Below, piece by piece: positions 1 to 10,146 of a stretch of DNA of 59,619 nucleotides (positions within the stretch are counted from its first letter, which is position 1; every line of letters starts with the position of its first letter). This stretch comes from an uncultured Flavobacteriaceae bacterium (GTDB lineage: Bacteria; Bacteroidota; Bacteroidia; Flavobacteriales; Flavobacteriaceae): assembly GCA_913020295.1 (NCBI GenBank), contig CAJWAA010000015.1, positions 1 through 59,619 of the forward strand, in the 5' to 3' direction. A program made the translations under genes and the position numbers. The notes beneath the pieces are model-generated. The model was not told the origin of the DNA. It was given only the letters and a program-made list of their open reading frames with translations, and did not search any database.

Positions 1-62
1 TCATAGGTGTAGAGGCAGTAATGTCTTAGCCGAGTGATACTAATTACCCGTAAGTCTATCGT
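1..62 (+). rRNA. 23S rRNA, 3' end (partial)
   Basis: The first bases match the conserved 3' end of bacterial 23S rRNA (the stretch reading gccgagtgatactaattacc and just after). The 5' part lies outside the window and the exact 3' end is approximate. A 5S gene follows after about 100 bases, as in a standard 23S-5S operon. Confidence 0.85.
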
Positions 63-159
63 AGAACTTTTTCTTTCATATTGCTTCTGATTAAATTCTT
101 TTGTTTTTTGTTTCTCAATATGTTAAATATTATTTAGTGTAACAACACTATGAAAATTT

Positions 160-265
160 GGGTGGTTATAGCGATGGGGCTCACCTCTTCCCATACCGAA
201 CAGAGAAGTTAAGCCCATCAGCGCAGATGGTACTGCCATACGGTGGGAGAGTATGTCACCGCCTT
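160..265 (+). rRNA. rrf: 5S rRNA
   Basis: The sequence contains the 5S signature cataccgaacagagaagtta and the conserved loop ending in gtatgtcaccgcct. Bases 160-165 (gggtgg) pair with 259-264 (ccgcct) to close helix I, which sets the ends. A rho-independent terminator lies 6 bases downstream, so this is the last gene of the rRNA operon. Confidence 0.95.
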
Positions 266-270
266 CCTCG

Positions 271-303
271 AAGACCTCAACAGTAATGTTGGGGTCTTTT
301 TTT
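271..303 (+). terminator. Rho-independent terminator of the rRNA operon
   Basis: Bases 271-282 pair with 287-298 (12 bp with one G-T pair, loop gtaa), followed at once by a run of T. It sits just after 5S. Confidence 0.9.
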
Positions 304-802
304 GCCTATTTTTTTGTTTTATTTTAAATGTTAAGATCTGATATATAAATCCATTAGCTATGGTTGTCAAATAATTATTAAACTATTTCAAAAAAACATA
401 GATTATGTAAAATTTGTTATTCTATATTTATTGAAATTTTAATTCAAAAAAAAAAACGGGCTTAAACACCATGGAACAATTAAAATTTTGTTTGTTAGAC
501 AGTAGTATAAATTTTTAATGCACTAAAAACTTATACAAATTAAAGACCCCCTTAAAAAATACTTTTCAAAAGTCAATTTTTTTTCATTTAATAAAAACTA
601 ATTTGATATGACTGATTTGATGATCTTTCTTGAACAATTTTAATGGTATTTAAAAAAAAATGGTTGTATCTCATTAACTAAATCTATTAATCAAATTGAC
701 AATTTATTATAAACTTTAAGGAGTAAAGAATATATCTTCTAGACTGCCTAAATAATTGGTTAACAGATATAATAATTAGTGATATTATATATTTAAATTT
801 TC
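304..802. other. AT-rich intergenic region, no gene seen
   Basis: About 500 bases of very AT-rich sequence lie between the rRNA operon terminator and the 3' end of the ZIP transporter gene. I see no ORF with family resemblance, no tRNA and no clear hairpin. Confidence 0.6.
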
Positions 803-1486
803 TTAAATAGTGTATGCCAAAATAACAGCGATCAGAATTACACTAAGTTTTTTAAAATTAAACTTCTGATTTTCAGTACTTTCAAATAAAATTGTAGTAG
901 AAATATGTAAAATCATTCCCATAACCAAAGCAGTGATCTTTGGCTCGAAATCAATTAGGGAAGGAATATAGATCACCAAAAAACTACCTATTGGGGTCAT
1001 TAAAGAAAATAAAATCAGTCCAAACCACTTGATATTGAGAGAAATATTTGTTTTTTCCATTATAAAGCTTAACATAATTCCTATAGGTATTTTATGAATT
1101 ACGATTCCATAAGTCAATTCAACTTGATTGAACAAAGGCATGCCCTCTATCAAAGCATGTAAGCACAAACTAACCCATAAGGTTAATGGAAAAACTTCAG
1201 AGGTGTTAGAATGATAATGTCCGTGCTCTGCTCCTTTAGAGAAATATTCCAAAAAAATTTGAAATAAAATTCCACACATAATAAAAACAGACAACTGCTT
1301 GTTTCCGAATGAAAAGATATTAGGTAATAGTTTAAAAATAGTAATTCCCAGTAGGAATGCTCCGCTAAATGAAAGAATTAATTTAAGCCCAATAGTCTTT
1401 TTGAGGGTTAAAAATTGACCTAAAAATATACCCAACATGGCCCCCAAAAAAGGAAGACTAAAGATCCAAACATCTTTAAGTACCAT
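803..1486 (-). CDS. ZIP family metal transporter
   Basis: This is an integral membrane protein of about 227 residues with 7-8 hydrophobic segments. The two ZIP hallmarks are visible: HALIEGMPLF and, about 20 residues later, HKIPIG, which in the family lie in the metal-binding membrane helices. A His-rich patch (EHGHYH) sits in the middle loop. Known family members move Zn2+ or other divalent metals into the cytoplasm; the substrate here is inferred. I chose ATG at 1486. A TTG at 1516 in the same frame would add 10 residues. The gene is divergent from the methyltransferase at 1547 with very little room for promoters. Confidence 0.85.
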   Translation of the reverse strand: MVLKDVWIFSLPFLGAMLGIFLGQFLTLKKTIGLKLILSFSGAFLLGITIFKLLPNIFSFGNKQLSVFIMCGILFQIFLEYFSKGAEHGHYHSNTSEVFPLTLWVSLCLHALIEGMPLFNQVELTYGIVIHKIPIGIMLSFIMEKTNISLNIKWFGLILFSLMTPIGSFLVIYIPSLIDFEPKITALVMGMILHISTTILFESTENQKFNFKKLSVILIAVILAYTI

Positions 1487-1546
1487 ACCAATAAAAAATA
1501 GAATAATTTTACCCAAAAGTAGTACTTTTAGCCCGAATTACTTTTG

Positions 1547-2731
1547 ATGGAGAATAATTTTAAGATGTTAGCCAAGACATTCTTCGGAATGGAAAAACTC
1601 CTAGCAAAAGAGTTAAAAAAACTCGGAGCTACTCAAATTTTTGAGGGCAATCGATTGGTTCACTTTACTGGAGATAAAGGATTTATGTACAAAGCAAATC
1701 TTTGTTTGCGAACTGCTATAAAAATTCTAAAACCCATTTTTGAGTTCCGAGCTGAAAACGAAAGTGTTCTTTACGAAAAAATTTATCAATTTGATTGGAG
1801 CGGTATTCTTTCAGCGGATCAGACTTTTGCCATCGACAGTGTGGTTAATGGAAAGGTTTTCAACCACTCACTATATGTGACTCATCGGTGTAAGGATGCT
1901 ATTGTTGATCGATTTAGAAAGTATAATGGAAAAAGACCTTCGGTTGATACTCGATATCCGGATATTCGATTACATCTCCATATTTTTGATCAAAAATGTA
2001 GTTTATCTCTCGACACCTCCGGTCAATCTTTGCACCATAGAGGTTATAGGTCACATACCAACATAGCCCCAATCAATGAGGTATTAGCTGCGGGGATCAT
2101 CATGTTATCAGATTGGGATCAGAGAACAGATTTTTTGGATCCCATGTGTGGGAGCGGAACCTTTCTGGTTGAAGCCGCAATGATGGCTTGTAAAATCCCA
2201 GCAAACATCAATCGTAACTTTTTTGCTTTTGAAAAGTGGAAAGATTGGGATGAGACACTTTTTGATAAGATTAAATATTCAAAACTTAATAATGTCGTTT
2301 CTCCTATCGGAAGATTGTATGGTTTTGACAAAGCCCCCTCTGCGATTGAAAAAACAAATAATAACATTAAAAACGCAGGGCTTGAGAACTTTATAAAAGT
2401 AAATAGGGCAGATTTTTTCAAATCTCAAAAAATTGGTGATACCCCGCTTCACCTTTTGACCAATCCTCCTTATGGTGAGCGTCTTGAGGGAGATATTAAT
2501 TCATTATACAAGAATTTTGGTGATACTTTAAAACGTACATATCCAAATACACAAGCATGGATCATCAGCTCTAATTTTGAAGCATTAAAGTTTTTTGGAC
2601 TTCAACCTAGAAAAAAAATTAAACTTTTTAACGGAAAGTTAGAGACGCGTTTGTGTAATTTTCCCATCTATGAGGGAACCAAAAAAATTCACAAACTCAG
2701 GAATATAAATCCGAAGCCCTCGCAGAATTAA
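1547..2731 (+). CDS. THUMP-domain class I SAM-dependent rRNA methyltransferase (RlmL-like)
   Basis: The 394-residue protein has an N-terminal ferredoxin-like/THUMP region (about 1-160) and a Rossmann methyltransferase domain with the SAM loop DPMCGSGTFLVEA near 200 and the catalytic NPPYGERL near 306. This matches the N-terminal half of E. coli RlmKL, which makes m2G2445 in 23S rRNA; the RlmK half is absent, as is normal in Bacteroidota. The exact target base is inferred. ATG at 1547 is preferred over the in-frame TTG three bases upstream. The 3' end overlaps the convergent DUF6048 gene by 4 bases. Confidence 0.85.
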   Translation: MENNFKMLAKTFFGMEKLLAKELKKLGATQIFEGNRLVHFTGDKGFMYKANLCLRTAIKILKPIFEFRAENESVLYEKIYQFDWSGILSADQTFAIDSVVNGKVFNHSLYVTHRCKDAIVDRFRKYNGKRPSVDTRYPDIRLHLHIFDQKCSLSLDTSGQSLHHRGYRSHTNIAPINEVLAAGIIMLSDWDQRTDFLDPMCGSGTFLVEAAMMACKIPANINRNFFAFEKWKDWDETLFDKIKYSKLNNVVSPIGRLYGFDKAPSAIEKTNNNIKNAGLENFIKVNRADFFKSQKIGDTPLHLLTNPPYGERLEGDINSLYKNFGDTLKRTYPNTQAWIISSNFEALKFFGLQPRKKIKLFNGKLETRLCNFPIYEGTKKIHKLRNINPKPSQN

Positions 2732-3468
2732 ATTTTGACAGGAATTGCGTATGTTAAGGTGTAGTTAAAGCCTGCACCCCAAACATTTTCATCGGTTTTT
2801 TTGTTAAAACCAGGGATATACAAATTATCAAAATTCTCAGGACGTTTATCGCTCATCAACCTGTTGAGTCTTAAACTGAATCCCATGTAAATATTGTTGA
2901 ACATTTTTACTTTTATTCCTGCAACAACTTCCACCCATCGGGCCGAAAGTGATTCTTGCTCTCTGATTTCAGCCCCATTTTTTATAATTTCTGCAGCCCA
3001 ATAATGATTTGTTTGATAGGGTTCGTATTCGTTTATTTTCTGTTTGTGAAAACTGCTTCCCAAACGCATTCCCAAATAAATGGCATTGTTCATTCCTTTC
3101 CAGTTTTTATACATATTGTAATCAAATCCGAGTTTTAGGTAGGTTCCTGAAGTCGTAAAATTGATACGCTCTGATTGTTGTGTTTTTCTTTCATTACCCA
3201 ATTCAACAGCGCCGTAAAACTCTGAGAAAAGCCTTATGTCTCCTACCAATTCCAAGCCGAAATATTCTTTGTCCAACTGTGCCATTAAAGGTTTTGAAAG
3301 ATCTATACCAAAGCGAATGGTATAGGTTTTTTTTTCTCTTTTGTTAAGGGTATCAACCACCTTCTCTTCTACGGCCTCTTCTACCTCCTGAACAAGCTTT
3401 TGGGCAGTAGTCGAATAAAGGGATGTAAATAGATTAATGATAAACAGCCAGATGTGAACTTTTTTCAT
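2728..3468 (-). CDS. DUF6048 family protein, probable outer-membrane beta-barrel
   Basis: This 246-residue protein has an N-terminal signal peptide (about 1-22, ending at TTAQ) and many alternating aromatic/polar strands typical of a small outer-membrane barrel. A short charged region rich in Glu and Val follows the signal (about residues 25-45). The start overlaps the end of the DUF6452 gene by 35 bases, and the pair follows rlmD, a conserved flavobacterial arrangement. Function is unknown. Confidence 0.7.
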   Translation of the reverse strand: MKKVHIWLFIINLFTSLYSTTAQKLVQEVEEAVEEKVVDTLNKREKKTYTIRFGIDLSKPLMAQLDKEYFGLELVGDIRLFSEFYGAVELGNERKTQQSERINFTTSGTYLKLGFDYNMYKNWKGMNNAIYLGMRLGSSFHKQKINEYEPYQTNHYWAAEIIKNGAEIREQESLSARWVEVVAGIKVKMFNNIYMGFSLRLNRLMSDKRPENFDNLYIPGFNKKTDENVWGAGFNYTLTYAIPVKI

Positions 3469-3913
3469 CCGATAGGGTATCTCTTATTTTTATAATACGT
3501 TTTATCCACCCCTTACCTTGAGTGAGTTGAAAGTAGAAAGGGTTTTCTAAGACAAAGTTCGATTTATATCCACAGGCTCGATTGATATAAGTGTCAAACT
3601 GTTTGTGATTGATTTGAAGTGAGTCGCTTAGGGTTGGGGAGGAAGTGCTCAAGATAAATTCATATTGGGTAAATTCATAATTGTTCTTCAAGGGAATTGC
3701 AATTGAGTCCCCTGAATAGACTATTAAGCTGTCCTCTCTTCCCAACCCTCTTATCAAAAGTTCACTCACACTTTTTTTGGTTTGAGGGTTTTCATGATCC
3801 TTGAATAGAATGACCATTCTTGGGGTAGCAGGTGTTCCTTCCAGGCAGATGTCATCCTTCTCACAAGAGAACAAAAACAGCACGATAATTAAAATTAAAC
3901 TTCGGGGAGTCAT
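3434..3913 (-). CDS. DUF6452 family lipoprotein
   Basis: From ATG at 3913 the protein is 159 residues and begins with a lipoprotein signal: a hydrophobic run ending in LFSC, then EKDD. This start is 4 bases after the rlmD stop; an upstream in-frame ATG at 3952 would overlap rlmD and bury the signal peptide. The motif CLEGTPATPRMVI after the lipobox is typical of DUF6452. It probably sits on the inner face of the outer membrane and works with the DUF6048 barrel, but its function is unknown. Confidence 0.72.
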   Translation of the reverse strand: MTPRSLILIIVLFLFSCEKDDICLEGTPATPRMVILFKDHENPQTKKSVSELLIRGLGREDSLIVYSGDSIAIPLKNNYEFTQYEFILSTSSPTLSDSLQINHKQFDTYINRACGYKSNFVLENPFYFQLTQGKGWIKRIIKIRDTLSDEKSSHLAVYH

Positions 3914-3917
3914 CGGT

Positions 3918-5324
3918 TTATATCTTTTCCAAAAGTACGACATTTTCGACATGTTGGGTTTGGGGAAACATATCTACGGCTCTGGATTTAACCAGCCTGT
4001 ATTGGTCTCTCATCAAAAATAAATCTCTGGCTTGGGTGGCGGGGTTACAACTGACATAAACGATTTTTTCAGGTTCAAGAAAAAGTAACTGTTTTACAAC
4101 ATCAGGATGCATTCCATTGCGGGGAGGATCAGTAATGACCACATTTGCTTTTCCATGTCGATTGATAAAGTCCTGATTAAAAACATCTCGCATATCACCA
4201 ACCTCAAAAAAAGTGTTTTTGATTCCATTTTCATAAGCATTGGTTCGAGCAGCCTCTATTGCCTCCGGTATGGATTCAACCCCAACTACCTTGGCACAAT
4301 CTTTGGCAATAAACTGGGCAATAGTTCCTGTACCGGTATACAAATCGTAAACTAAATCCTCGCCCTTGAGCCCAGCAAAGTCTCGGGCGATTTTATAGAG
4401 CTCATAGGCTTGTTCAGTATTGGTTTGAAAAAAGGATTTAGCATTAATTTTAAAGCTTAAGCCTTCCATTTCCTCCCTTATGTAGGTTTTACCATTATAA
4501 CAAATGATTTCTTGGTCGTATAAAGTATCATTGGCTTTATTGTTAATACAATAGAGCAATGAGGCAATGTCAAAATGCTTTTTTAAGTGTTTTAATAAGC
4601 CTTCCCGTTGGGGTTTATTTTCTTTAAAAAACTGTAATAAAACCATAAACTCTCCACGGTTAGAGTTTCGAATCATGAGGCTTCTTAGAAAACCTTTTTG
4701 TTTTTTTGGGTTAAAAAAATCAAGCCCATTTTCAAGGGCAAAGGCTTTTATGGTGTTTCTTATCACATTGGCCGGTTCGGGTTGTAAATGACATCTTTTG
4801 ATATCAACTACTTTGTCCCACATCCCAGCTTTGTGAAAACCCAATCCTTTTTTTTCTATTGAAAGAGACTTGTTGGCAACTTCCTCGGAAGTTAGCCAGC
4901 GTTGGTCAGAAAAGGCATATTCCATTTTATTTCTGTAAAAATAGGGTTTGGGTGCCGCATATATCTCATCAATTTTAGGCAAGATCATACCAGATAGGTT
5001 TTCCAGGTTGTGTAAGATATCATTTTGTTTGAAGCGTAATTGAGCCTCGTAGCTCATATTTTGCAATTTGCACCCTCCGCAAACCCCAAAATGCTCGCAT
5101 GGAGGAATAACGCGATATAATGAAGATTTTTGAATTTTAATAAGATTAGCTTCAAAATATCCTCTTCTTTTTTTATAGGTTTCTACGCTGATCTTGTCCC
5201 CAGGGACTACTCCAGAAACAAATATAACTTTACCTTCCTCAGATTTCACAACACCCTTACCTCGAGCTGTAATGTCAACTACTTCTAAGTTGAAGTATCG
5301 CTTAGGAGTAAATTTTTTTGCCAT
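3918..5324 (-). CDS. rlmD: 23S rRNA (uracil(1939)-C5)-methyltransferase RlmD
   Basis: The 468-residue protein starts at MAKKFTPKR. It has an N-terminal TRAM domain (about 1-60), a Cys cluster (CEHFGVCGGCKLQNM near 75-90) that binds an Fe-S cluster in this family, a SAM-binding domain (DLYTGTGTIAQF), the DPPRNG motif and the catalytic Cys in SCNPAT near the C terminus. The family forms m5U1939 in 23S rRNA. The frame is open upstream to 5384, but the start at 5324 fits the family. It is the first gene of a three-gene unit with DUF6452 and DUF6048. Confidence 0.92.
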   Translation of the reverse strand: MAKKFTPKRYFNLEVVDITARGKGVVKSEEGKVIFVSGVVPGDKISVETYKKRRGYFEANLIKIQKSSLYRVIPPCEHFGVCGGCKLQNMSYEAQLRFKQNDILHNLENLSGMILPKIDEIYAAPKPYFYRNKMEYAFSDQRWLTSEEVANKSLSIEKKGLGFHKAGMWDKVVDIKRCHLQPEPANVIRNTIKAFALENGLDFFNPKKQKGFLRSLMIRNSNRGEFMVLLQFFKENKPQREGLLKHLKKHFDIASLLYCINNKANDTLYDQEIICYNGKTYIREEMEGLSFKINAKSFFQTNTEQAYELYKIARDFAGLKGEDLVYDLYTGTGTIAQFIAKDCAKVVGVESIPEAIEAARTNAYENGIKNTFFEVGDMRDVFNQDFINRHGKANVVITDPPRNGMHPDVVKQLLFLEPEKIVYVSCNPATQARDLFLMRDQYRLVKSRAVDMFPQTQHVENVVLLEKI

Positions 5325-5441
5325 TTTACAAAAATAGGATTGTTTTTTTACCCGTCTCACATAAAAACGGCAAACCATTTTCAAGAATTTGATTTTGGTT
5401 CATCGATGCTCTTCGAGCCATAATAAGTGTAATTATATTCT

Positions 5442-5449
5442 TATTTTTG
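5442..5449 (+). promoter_or_regulatory. Bacteroidota-type -7 box upstream of rocD
   Basis: TATTTTTG fits the TAnnTTTG consensus and lies 44 bases before the rocD ATG. No clear -33 TTTG is present at the usual distance. Confidence 0.45.
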
Positions 5450-5492
5450 TATTGATTTTTTCGGAATCATTAACTACCATTGAAAATTGACG

Positions 5493-6740
5493 ATGAATAC
5501 TACAGAAAAGACTCTACAGAATTACTACTTTGATTTAGAAGCTAAGCATGGTGCACATAACTATAAACCTCTTCCTGTTGTCTTAGAGAGAGGTTCAGGT
5601 GTCTTTCTTTGGGATGTAAATGGAAAAAAGTATTATGATTTTTTATCTGCCTATTCAGCAGTAAACCAAGGACACTGCCACCCAAAAATTATTTCAGTTC
5701 TTAATGAACAATCAAATAAATTAACTCTAACATCAAGAGCATTTTATAACAACATTCTTGGAGGTTATGAAAAGTTTTTGACAGATTTATTTTCATATGA
5801 CAAATGTTTACCAATGAATTCTGGAGTTGAAGCTGGAGAAACAGCAGTTAAATTGGCAAGAAAATGGGGTTACGAAAAAAAAGGAATAAAAAAAAATGCT
5901 GCAAAAATTATATTTCCAGAGGGAAATTTTTGGGGAAGAACATTGGCAGCTATTTCGAGTTCGACTGATCCAACCTCATATAATGGTTTTGGTCCTTACA
6001 TGCCTGGATATGAGATAATACCATACAATAACCTAAATGCTCTAGAAAATAAATTAAGTGATCCTAATTGTGCTGCATTTATGTTTGAGCCTATACAAGG
6101 GGAAGCTGGTGTGATTGTGCCAAAAGAAGGGTATTTGGAGCAAGTAAGGAATCTTTGCACTAAATTTAATGTTTTAATGATAGCTGACGAAATTCAGACT
6201 GGAATTGGAAGAACAGGAAAGATGCTTGCTACTGACTACGAAAATGCTCGTCCAGATATACTAGTTTTAGGGAAAGCATTGTCAGGGGGAGTGTTACCTG
6301 TTTCAGCTGTATTGAGCGACGATCCAATAATGTTATGTTTAAATCCAGGTGAGCACGGTTCAACTTTTGGTGGGAATCCACTTTCTGCTGCTGTTTCAAC
6401 TGAGGCATTAAAAGTTGTTATTGACGAAAATCTTGCTCTTAATGCCAAAAATTTGGGAGATATTTTTAGAGAAGAAATGAATTTGTATATCACACATAGT
6501 AAAATTGTAAAGCTCGTAAGAGGAAAAGGTTTACTTAACGCAATTGTCATAAACGATTCTCCTGAAAGTGATACTGCATGGAAAATCTGTTTAAAACTTC
6601 GAGATAATGGTCTTTTGGCCAAACCTACGCACGGGAATATTATTCGATTTGCCCCACCGCTTGTGATTAGCGAGGAACAGCTCTATGATTGTGTTAAAAT
6701 CATCATTAAAACCCTCAAAAAATTTGAATCAAACGACTAG
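5493..6740 (+). CDS. rocD: Ornithine--oxo-acid transaminase
   Basis: This 415-residue class III PLP aminotransferase closely resembles ornithine delta-aminotransferase: the N-terminal phrase [30 protein letters not shown], the cofactor loop [11 protein letters not shown] and the PLP lysine in LGKALSGG (about K261). It converts ornithine and 2-oxoglutarate to glutamate semialdehyde and glutamate in arginine/proline metabolism in the cytoplasm. ATG at 5493 is preferred over TTG at 5487. The gene has its own promoter-like box. Confidence 0.95.
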   Translation: MNTTEKTLQNYYFDLEAKHGAHNYKPLPVVLERGSGVFLWDVNGKKYYDFLSAYSAVNQGHCHPKIISVLNEQSNKLTLTSRAFYNNILGGYEKFLTDLFSYDKCLPMNSGVEAGETAVKLARKWGYEKKGIKKNAAKIIFPEGNFWGRTLAAISSSTDPTSYNGFGPYMPGYEIIPYNNLNALENKLSDPNCAAFMFEPIQGEAGVIVPKEGYLEQVRNLCTKFNVLMIADEIQTGIGRTGKMLATDYENARPDILVLGKALSGGVLPVSAVLSDDPIMLCLNPGEHGSTFGGNPLSAAVSTEALKVVIDENLALNAKNLGDIFREEMNLYITHSKIVKLVRGKGLLNAIVINDSPESDTAWKICLKLRDNGLLAKPTHGNIIRFAPPLVISEEQLYDCVKIIIKTLKKFESND

Positions 6741-6769
6741 ATTTCACAATTTAATATTTCAGGTGATCG

Positions 6770-7912
6770 ATGAAAGTGTATTTTGACAATGCGGCTACAA
6801 CTCCTATTCGTAGTGAGGTCATTGAGTTGATGACTCAAAGCATGACAATGACATTTGGTAATCCTTCCTCAAACCATGGTTTTGGCAGATCTGCAAAGTC
6901 TATTATTGAAACTGCTCGTAAAAGTGTTGCAAAACACCTGAATTGTGATCCACAAGAGATTATTTTTACCTCGGGTGGAACAGAATCAGACAATATGATT
7001 TTGCGTTGTGCTGTTAAAGATCTTAAAGTAAAGACTATAATATCTTCTGTTTTGGAACATCATGCGGTTTTGCACCCCTTGGATGAATTGGAGAAAGAGG
7101 GTGTGCATATTCATTATGTTGATTTGGATGAAAATGGTTCGCCAAAGCTAGATCACTTAAAAAAACTACTTGAGGCAGATGACACCATCAAATTGGTCAG
7201 TTTGATGCACATAAATAACGAAATCGGTAATATTCTTGATTTAGATCTCATAGGAGCTCTTTGCAAGGCCAATGGAGCGTATTTTCATACCGATGCTGTA
7301 CAAGGTATAGGCCATTTTACATTTGATCTCAAATCTCAACCAATCGATTTTTTGGCTGCTGCAGCTCATAAATTCCATGGACCTAAAGGCATTGGTTTTG
7401 CTTTTATTAGAAAAAGTACTAACATAGATCCTTTTATTGTGGGTGGTCCACAAGAAAGAGGACAAAGAGCCGGAACCGAATCTGTTCACAATATCATAGG
7501 TTTGCAAAAAGCCATTGAAATGGCCTATGAAAATTTGGATAAGGAAAGGGTTTATGTTCTGGGATTAAAAAAATACTTTATAGGCCAACTAAAAAAAATA
7601 TTTCCAAATGTACATTTTAATGGATTATCTGAAAACTTGGAGAAAAGCACTTACACCTTGGTGAATGTAGCATTTCCACTTGTGGGTTCCAAGGCCCAAC
7701 TACTTGATTTTCATTTGGATCTAAAGGGTATAGCTTGCTCTAAAGGAAGCGCCTGTCAGTCAGGAGCAGCTTTGGGGTCTCATGTTTTGGGTAATCTAAA
7801 GCGTCCTGAAGAAGTCAAAAAACAGCCTTCATTACGGTTTTCTTTTTCTTCTTTCAATACTTTAGAGGAGATCGATTATGTCATTAATTGCCTTTCGGAG
7901 CTTCAAAACTGA
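6770..7912 (+). CDS. Cysteine desulfurase (NifS/IscS family)
   Basis: This is a 380-residue class V PLP enzyme. It has YFDNAATTP at the N terminus, HTDAVQ, the PLP lysine in AAHKFHGPKG (about K201) and the Cys loop CSKGSACQSG with the catalytic Cys near 329. The family takes sulfur from cysteine for Fe-S clusters or thio-tRNA. The loop form is that of group I (NifS/IscS) rather than SufS. It lies 29 bases after rocD and may be cotranscribed. Whether it serves Fe-S or tRNA thiolation cannot be told here. Confidence 0.9.
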   Translation: MKVYFDNAATTPIRSEVIELMTQSMTMTFGNPSSNHGFGRSAKSIIETARKSVAKHLNCDPQEIIFTSGGTESDNMILRCAVKDLKVKTIISSVLEHHAVLHPLDELEKEGVHIHYVDLDENGSPKLDHLKKLLEADDTIKLVSLMHINNEIGNILDLDLIGALCKANGAYFHTDAVQGIGHFTFDLKSQPIDFLAAAAHKFHGPKGIGFAFIRKSTNIDPFIVGGPQERGQRAGTESVHNIIGLQKAIEMAYENLDKERVYVLGLKKYFIGQLKKIFPNVHFNGLSENLEKSTYTLVNVAFPLVGSKAQLLDFHLDLKGIACSKGSACQSGAALGSHVLGNLKRPEEVKKQPSLRFSFSSFNTLEEIDYVINCLSELQN

Positions 7913-7919
7913 TTATAGT

Positions 7920-9614
7920 CTAATTCAGATTGTATTTTCTATAAAATATAGTTTTATAAACCGATTTGTTTCCAACATTGTCCTTCACTTCCAATTCGAG
8001 CTCGTGCTGGGTTTGTTTAAAAACTTTATCCGAGAAATCATAGGTGAGTAATTTGCGTTTGGGCTCGTATTCAAATAGGACCCACTGACCATTAATCGTT
8101 CCTCGATAAGATTTGATTCCTGAAAGATCGTCAGAAATGGTTAGTTTAAGATACTTGAATTTGCTTAACCATTGTTTAGGTTTAAAATTATATGGAGAAA
8201 TTTTCGGGGAAACAGAGTCCCTTACAAGGGTGAAGTTTCCCATGTCTTTTACCTTTGTTTTCCAATTTCCTTTATCGAGCTTGGTCGGAAGAAAAGATAT
8301 TTTTTTTTCTGTTTTTTTGGCAATAAAAGTTTGCCTTTGTTTTAGTGTATCTTCTTCATTTGAATTAAAATGGATTTCATAAGGATTATTGAATGGAAAC
8401 AAATTTGGACCGATACTTAAGGTGTTGTTTCCTTCTTCAATTTGTATGATTGCATTTTTAAAAAAAGTTTTTTTAGGGAAATAGACCTTTTTGTCATTCA
8501 TGGGGAGGTTATAATCTAATTTGGGATCAATAAGTTTCCCTTCCAAACTTTTGTGATTAATTTTCTTTTTAGCCCCATTAATGATCATTTCGATGCAAGA
8601 TGCATTACCTGAAAAGTCCTCGATGACAACTCTGACCTGATAGGATTTTCCCAACTTAACATTGAGAATTCCCTCTTCGCTCATTGACTTCATAAAAGTC
8701 AGTGGTTTTTGATTCTGAAAAAATAATTTTTGGATTTTATTCTTTTCTTTTTTGAAGTGAGGGTAGTCTATATTTATAAATAGTTTTTCTGAATCTGAAA
8801 AATCCAATTGGTCATACTGAAAATGAACAATGGGTTTTCCATTGACGAATACTTTTGCTCTGTATATTCCATTTTTACTATAACTCAAATCCTGTCGATC
8901 AAACATTTGAAGTCCAAATCCCATTTTACCCAAAGAATTAACTATAGGTGTGTGGTAAGTGCTGTCATTTAATTTATTAATTGAAACTTGTTCATAATGA
9001 GTTAAAATCATATCCTTTTTAGGATAAAACAAAAATAACTTTTGAATTTGAGGTCTTTGAGTGTCTTCGACGGGTATGTTGAACAGCAATGGATTCAGAG
9101 GCTTTTGAGTTTTTGTTTCTCTAATTTCAAAATGCAAATGTGGTCCAGATGAACTCCCTGTATTTCCAGAATAACCGATAATTTCCCCGGCTTTAATTGA
9201 TAACTCTCCTTTTTTGGGGAATTGTTGGAGCGTGTATGACTCTTTTTCGTATTGTAATGATTTGATGTAGGCTTCTATTTTGGGGGCAAATTTTTTGAGG
9301 TGGGCATAGACTGTAGAGATTTGATTATGGTGGTCAATGTATAAAGTTTTTCCATAACCTCCCAGTGAGATTCTAATCCTGCCTACATTTCCTGGTAAGA
9401 TACTTTTTACATCCCATCCCTCCTTTCCTTGGGTTTTGATATCGATACCCGAGTGAAAATGAGTACTTCTCGGCTCTCCAAAAGTCCCTGACAATGAAAT
9501 GGGAATGTCAAGCGGAGGAATGTATTCGATTTTTTTTTGGCACCATAATAAAGTTGCCACATGGATCAAAACTATGCTGACAAATATTTTTATCTTTATT
9601 TTAAAAGAAAGCAT
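7920..9614 (-). CDS. M23 family metallopeptidase (LytM-like), exported
   Basis: The 564-residue protein has a signal peptide (about 1-26) and an M23/LytM domain just after it: the first zinc ligands in HFHSGID near residue 52 and the second motif SGPHLHFEI near 157. The long C-terminal part (about 180-564) is beta-rich with no motif I recognise. Such enzymes cut peptidoglycan cross-bridges, or act as activators when inactive; both zinc motifs are intact here. It is convergent with the cysteine desulfurase. Confidence 0.88.
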   Translation of the reverse strand: MLSFKIKIKIFVSIVLIHVATLLWCQKKIEYIPPLDIPISLSGTFGEPRSTHFHSGIDIKTQGKEGWDVKSILPGNVGRIRISLGGYGKTLYIDHHNQISTVYAHLKKFAPKIEAYIKSLQYEKESYTLQQFPKKGELSIKAGEIIGYSGNTGSSSGPHLHFEIRETKTQKPLNPLLFNIPVEDTQRPQIQKLFLFYPKKDMILTHYEQVSINKLNDSTYHTPIVNSLGKMGFGLQMFDRQDLSYSKNGIYRAKVFVNGKPIVHFQYDQLDFSDSEKLFINIDYPHFKKEKNKIQKLFFQNQKPLTFMKSMSEEGILNVKLGKSYQVRVVIEDFSGNASCIEMIINGAKKKINHKSLEGKLIDPKLDYNLPMNDKKVYFPKKTFFKNAIIQIEEGNNTLSIGPNLFPFNNPYEIHFNSNEEDTLKQRQTFIAKKTEKKISFLPTKLDKGNWKTKVKDMGNFTLVRDSVSPKISPYNFKPKQWLSKFKYLKLTISDDLSGIKSYRGTINGQWVLFEYEPKRKLLTYDFSDKVFKQTQHELELEVKDNVGNKSVYKTIFYRKYNLN

Positions 9615-10146
9615 TTTAACAAAAATACAGTTTTAGTGTGTTCCTATCAAATCTCAGTTAAATGCTTTTTCAAACTCATCTCCATTAATTTTTTGGCTAT
9701 TTTTTAATTGTTTTTCGTTGTTAATAATACTTCTTTCTTTTTCAGCGGCATACTAAACTATTAGGGATTGTCTCTTTTAATTAATCTTCTGAGGGTCATA
9801 AATGGTAGCTATTTGATCATCAATGAACATCTGCTCAGTTTTAGATACCTCTAAATATCACGATTAGATCTAAGAATATTTTAAATTAAAATGTTTTATA
9901 AAAAACTATTTTATCAAAAATTATGACAAAAGCAACAAAATTTACATTATAAATCGACAAATGACCCACGACAGACGGTTTTTGAATATTAATTCAATAT
10001 TATAAAAACTTTTTAGGTAATTTACAATAGAAATTGCAAACCTTCAACTTGTTAAAGTTTTTAAAATAAATTACAGAAGGTGAAATTATTGGAATGAATC
10101 CCTACTTTTGTAATGTAATGAAATGACCATCTAAATTTCGGATCTG
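9615..10146. other. Intergenic region with the promoter of the zapA operon
   Basis: This 530-base AT-rich gap separates two divergent units. I see no gene-like ORF. The only recognisable element is a -7 box near the right end (10103-10110). Confidence 0.5.
10103..10110 (+). promoter_or_regulatory. -7 promoter box of the coiled-coil/zapA/6S/rny unit
   Basis: TACTTTTG matches TAnnTTTG and lies 37 bases before the first start codon. A -33 element is not clear. Confidence 0.5.

Noticed and set aside
2119-2421. Minus-strand ORF of 100 codons
   Set aside because: Antisense to the methyltransferase core motifs; no own signal.
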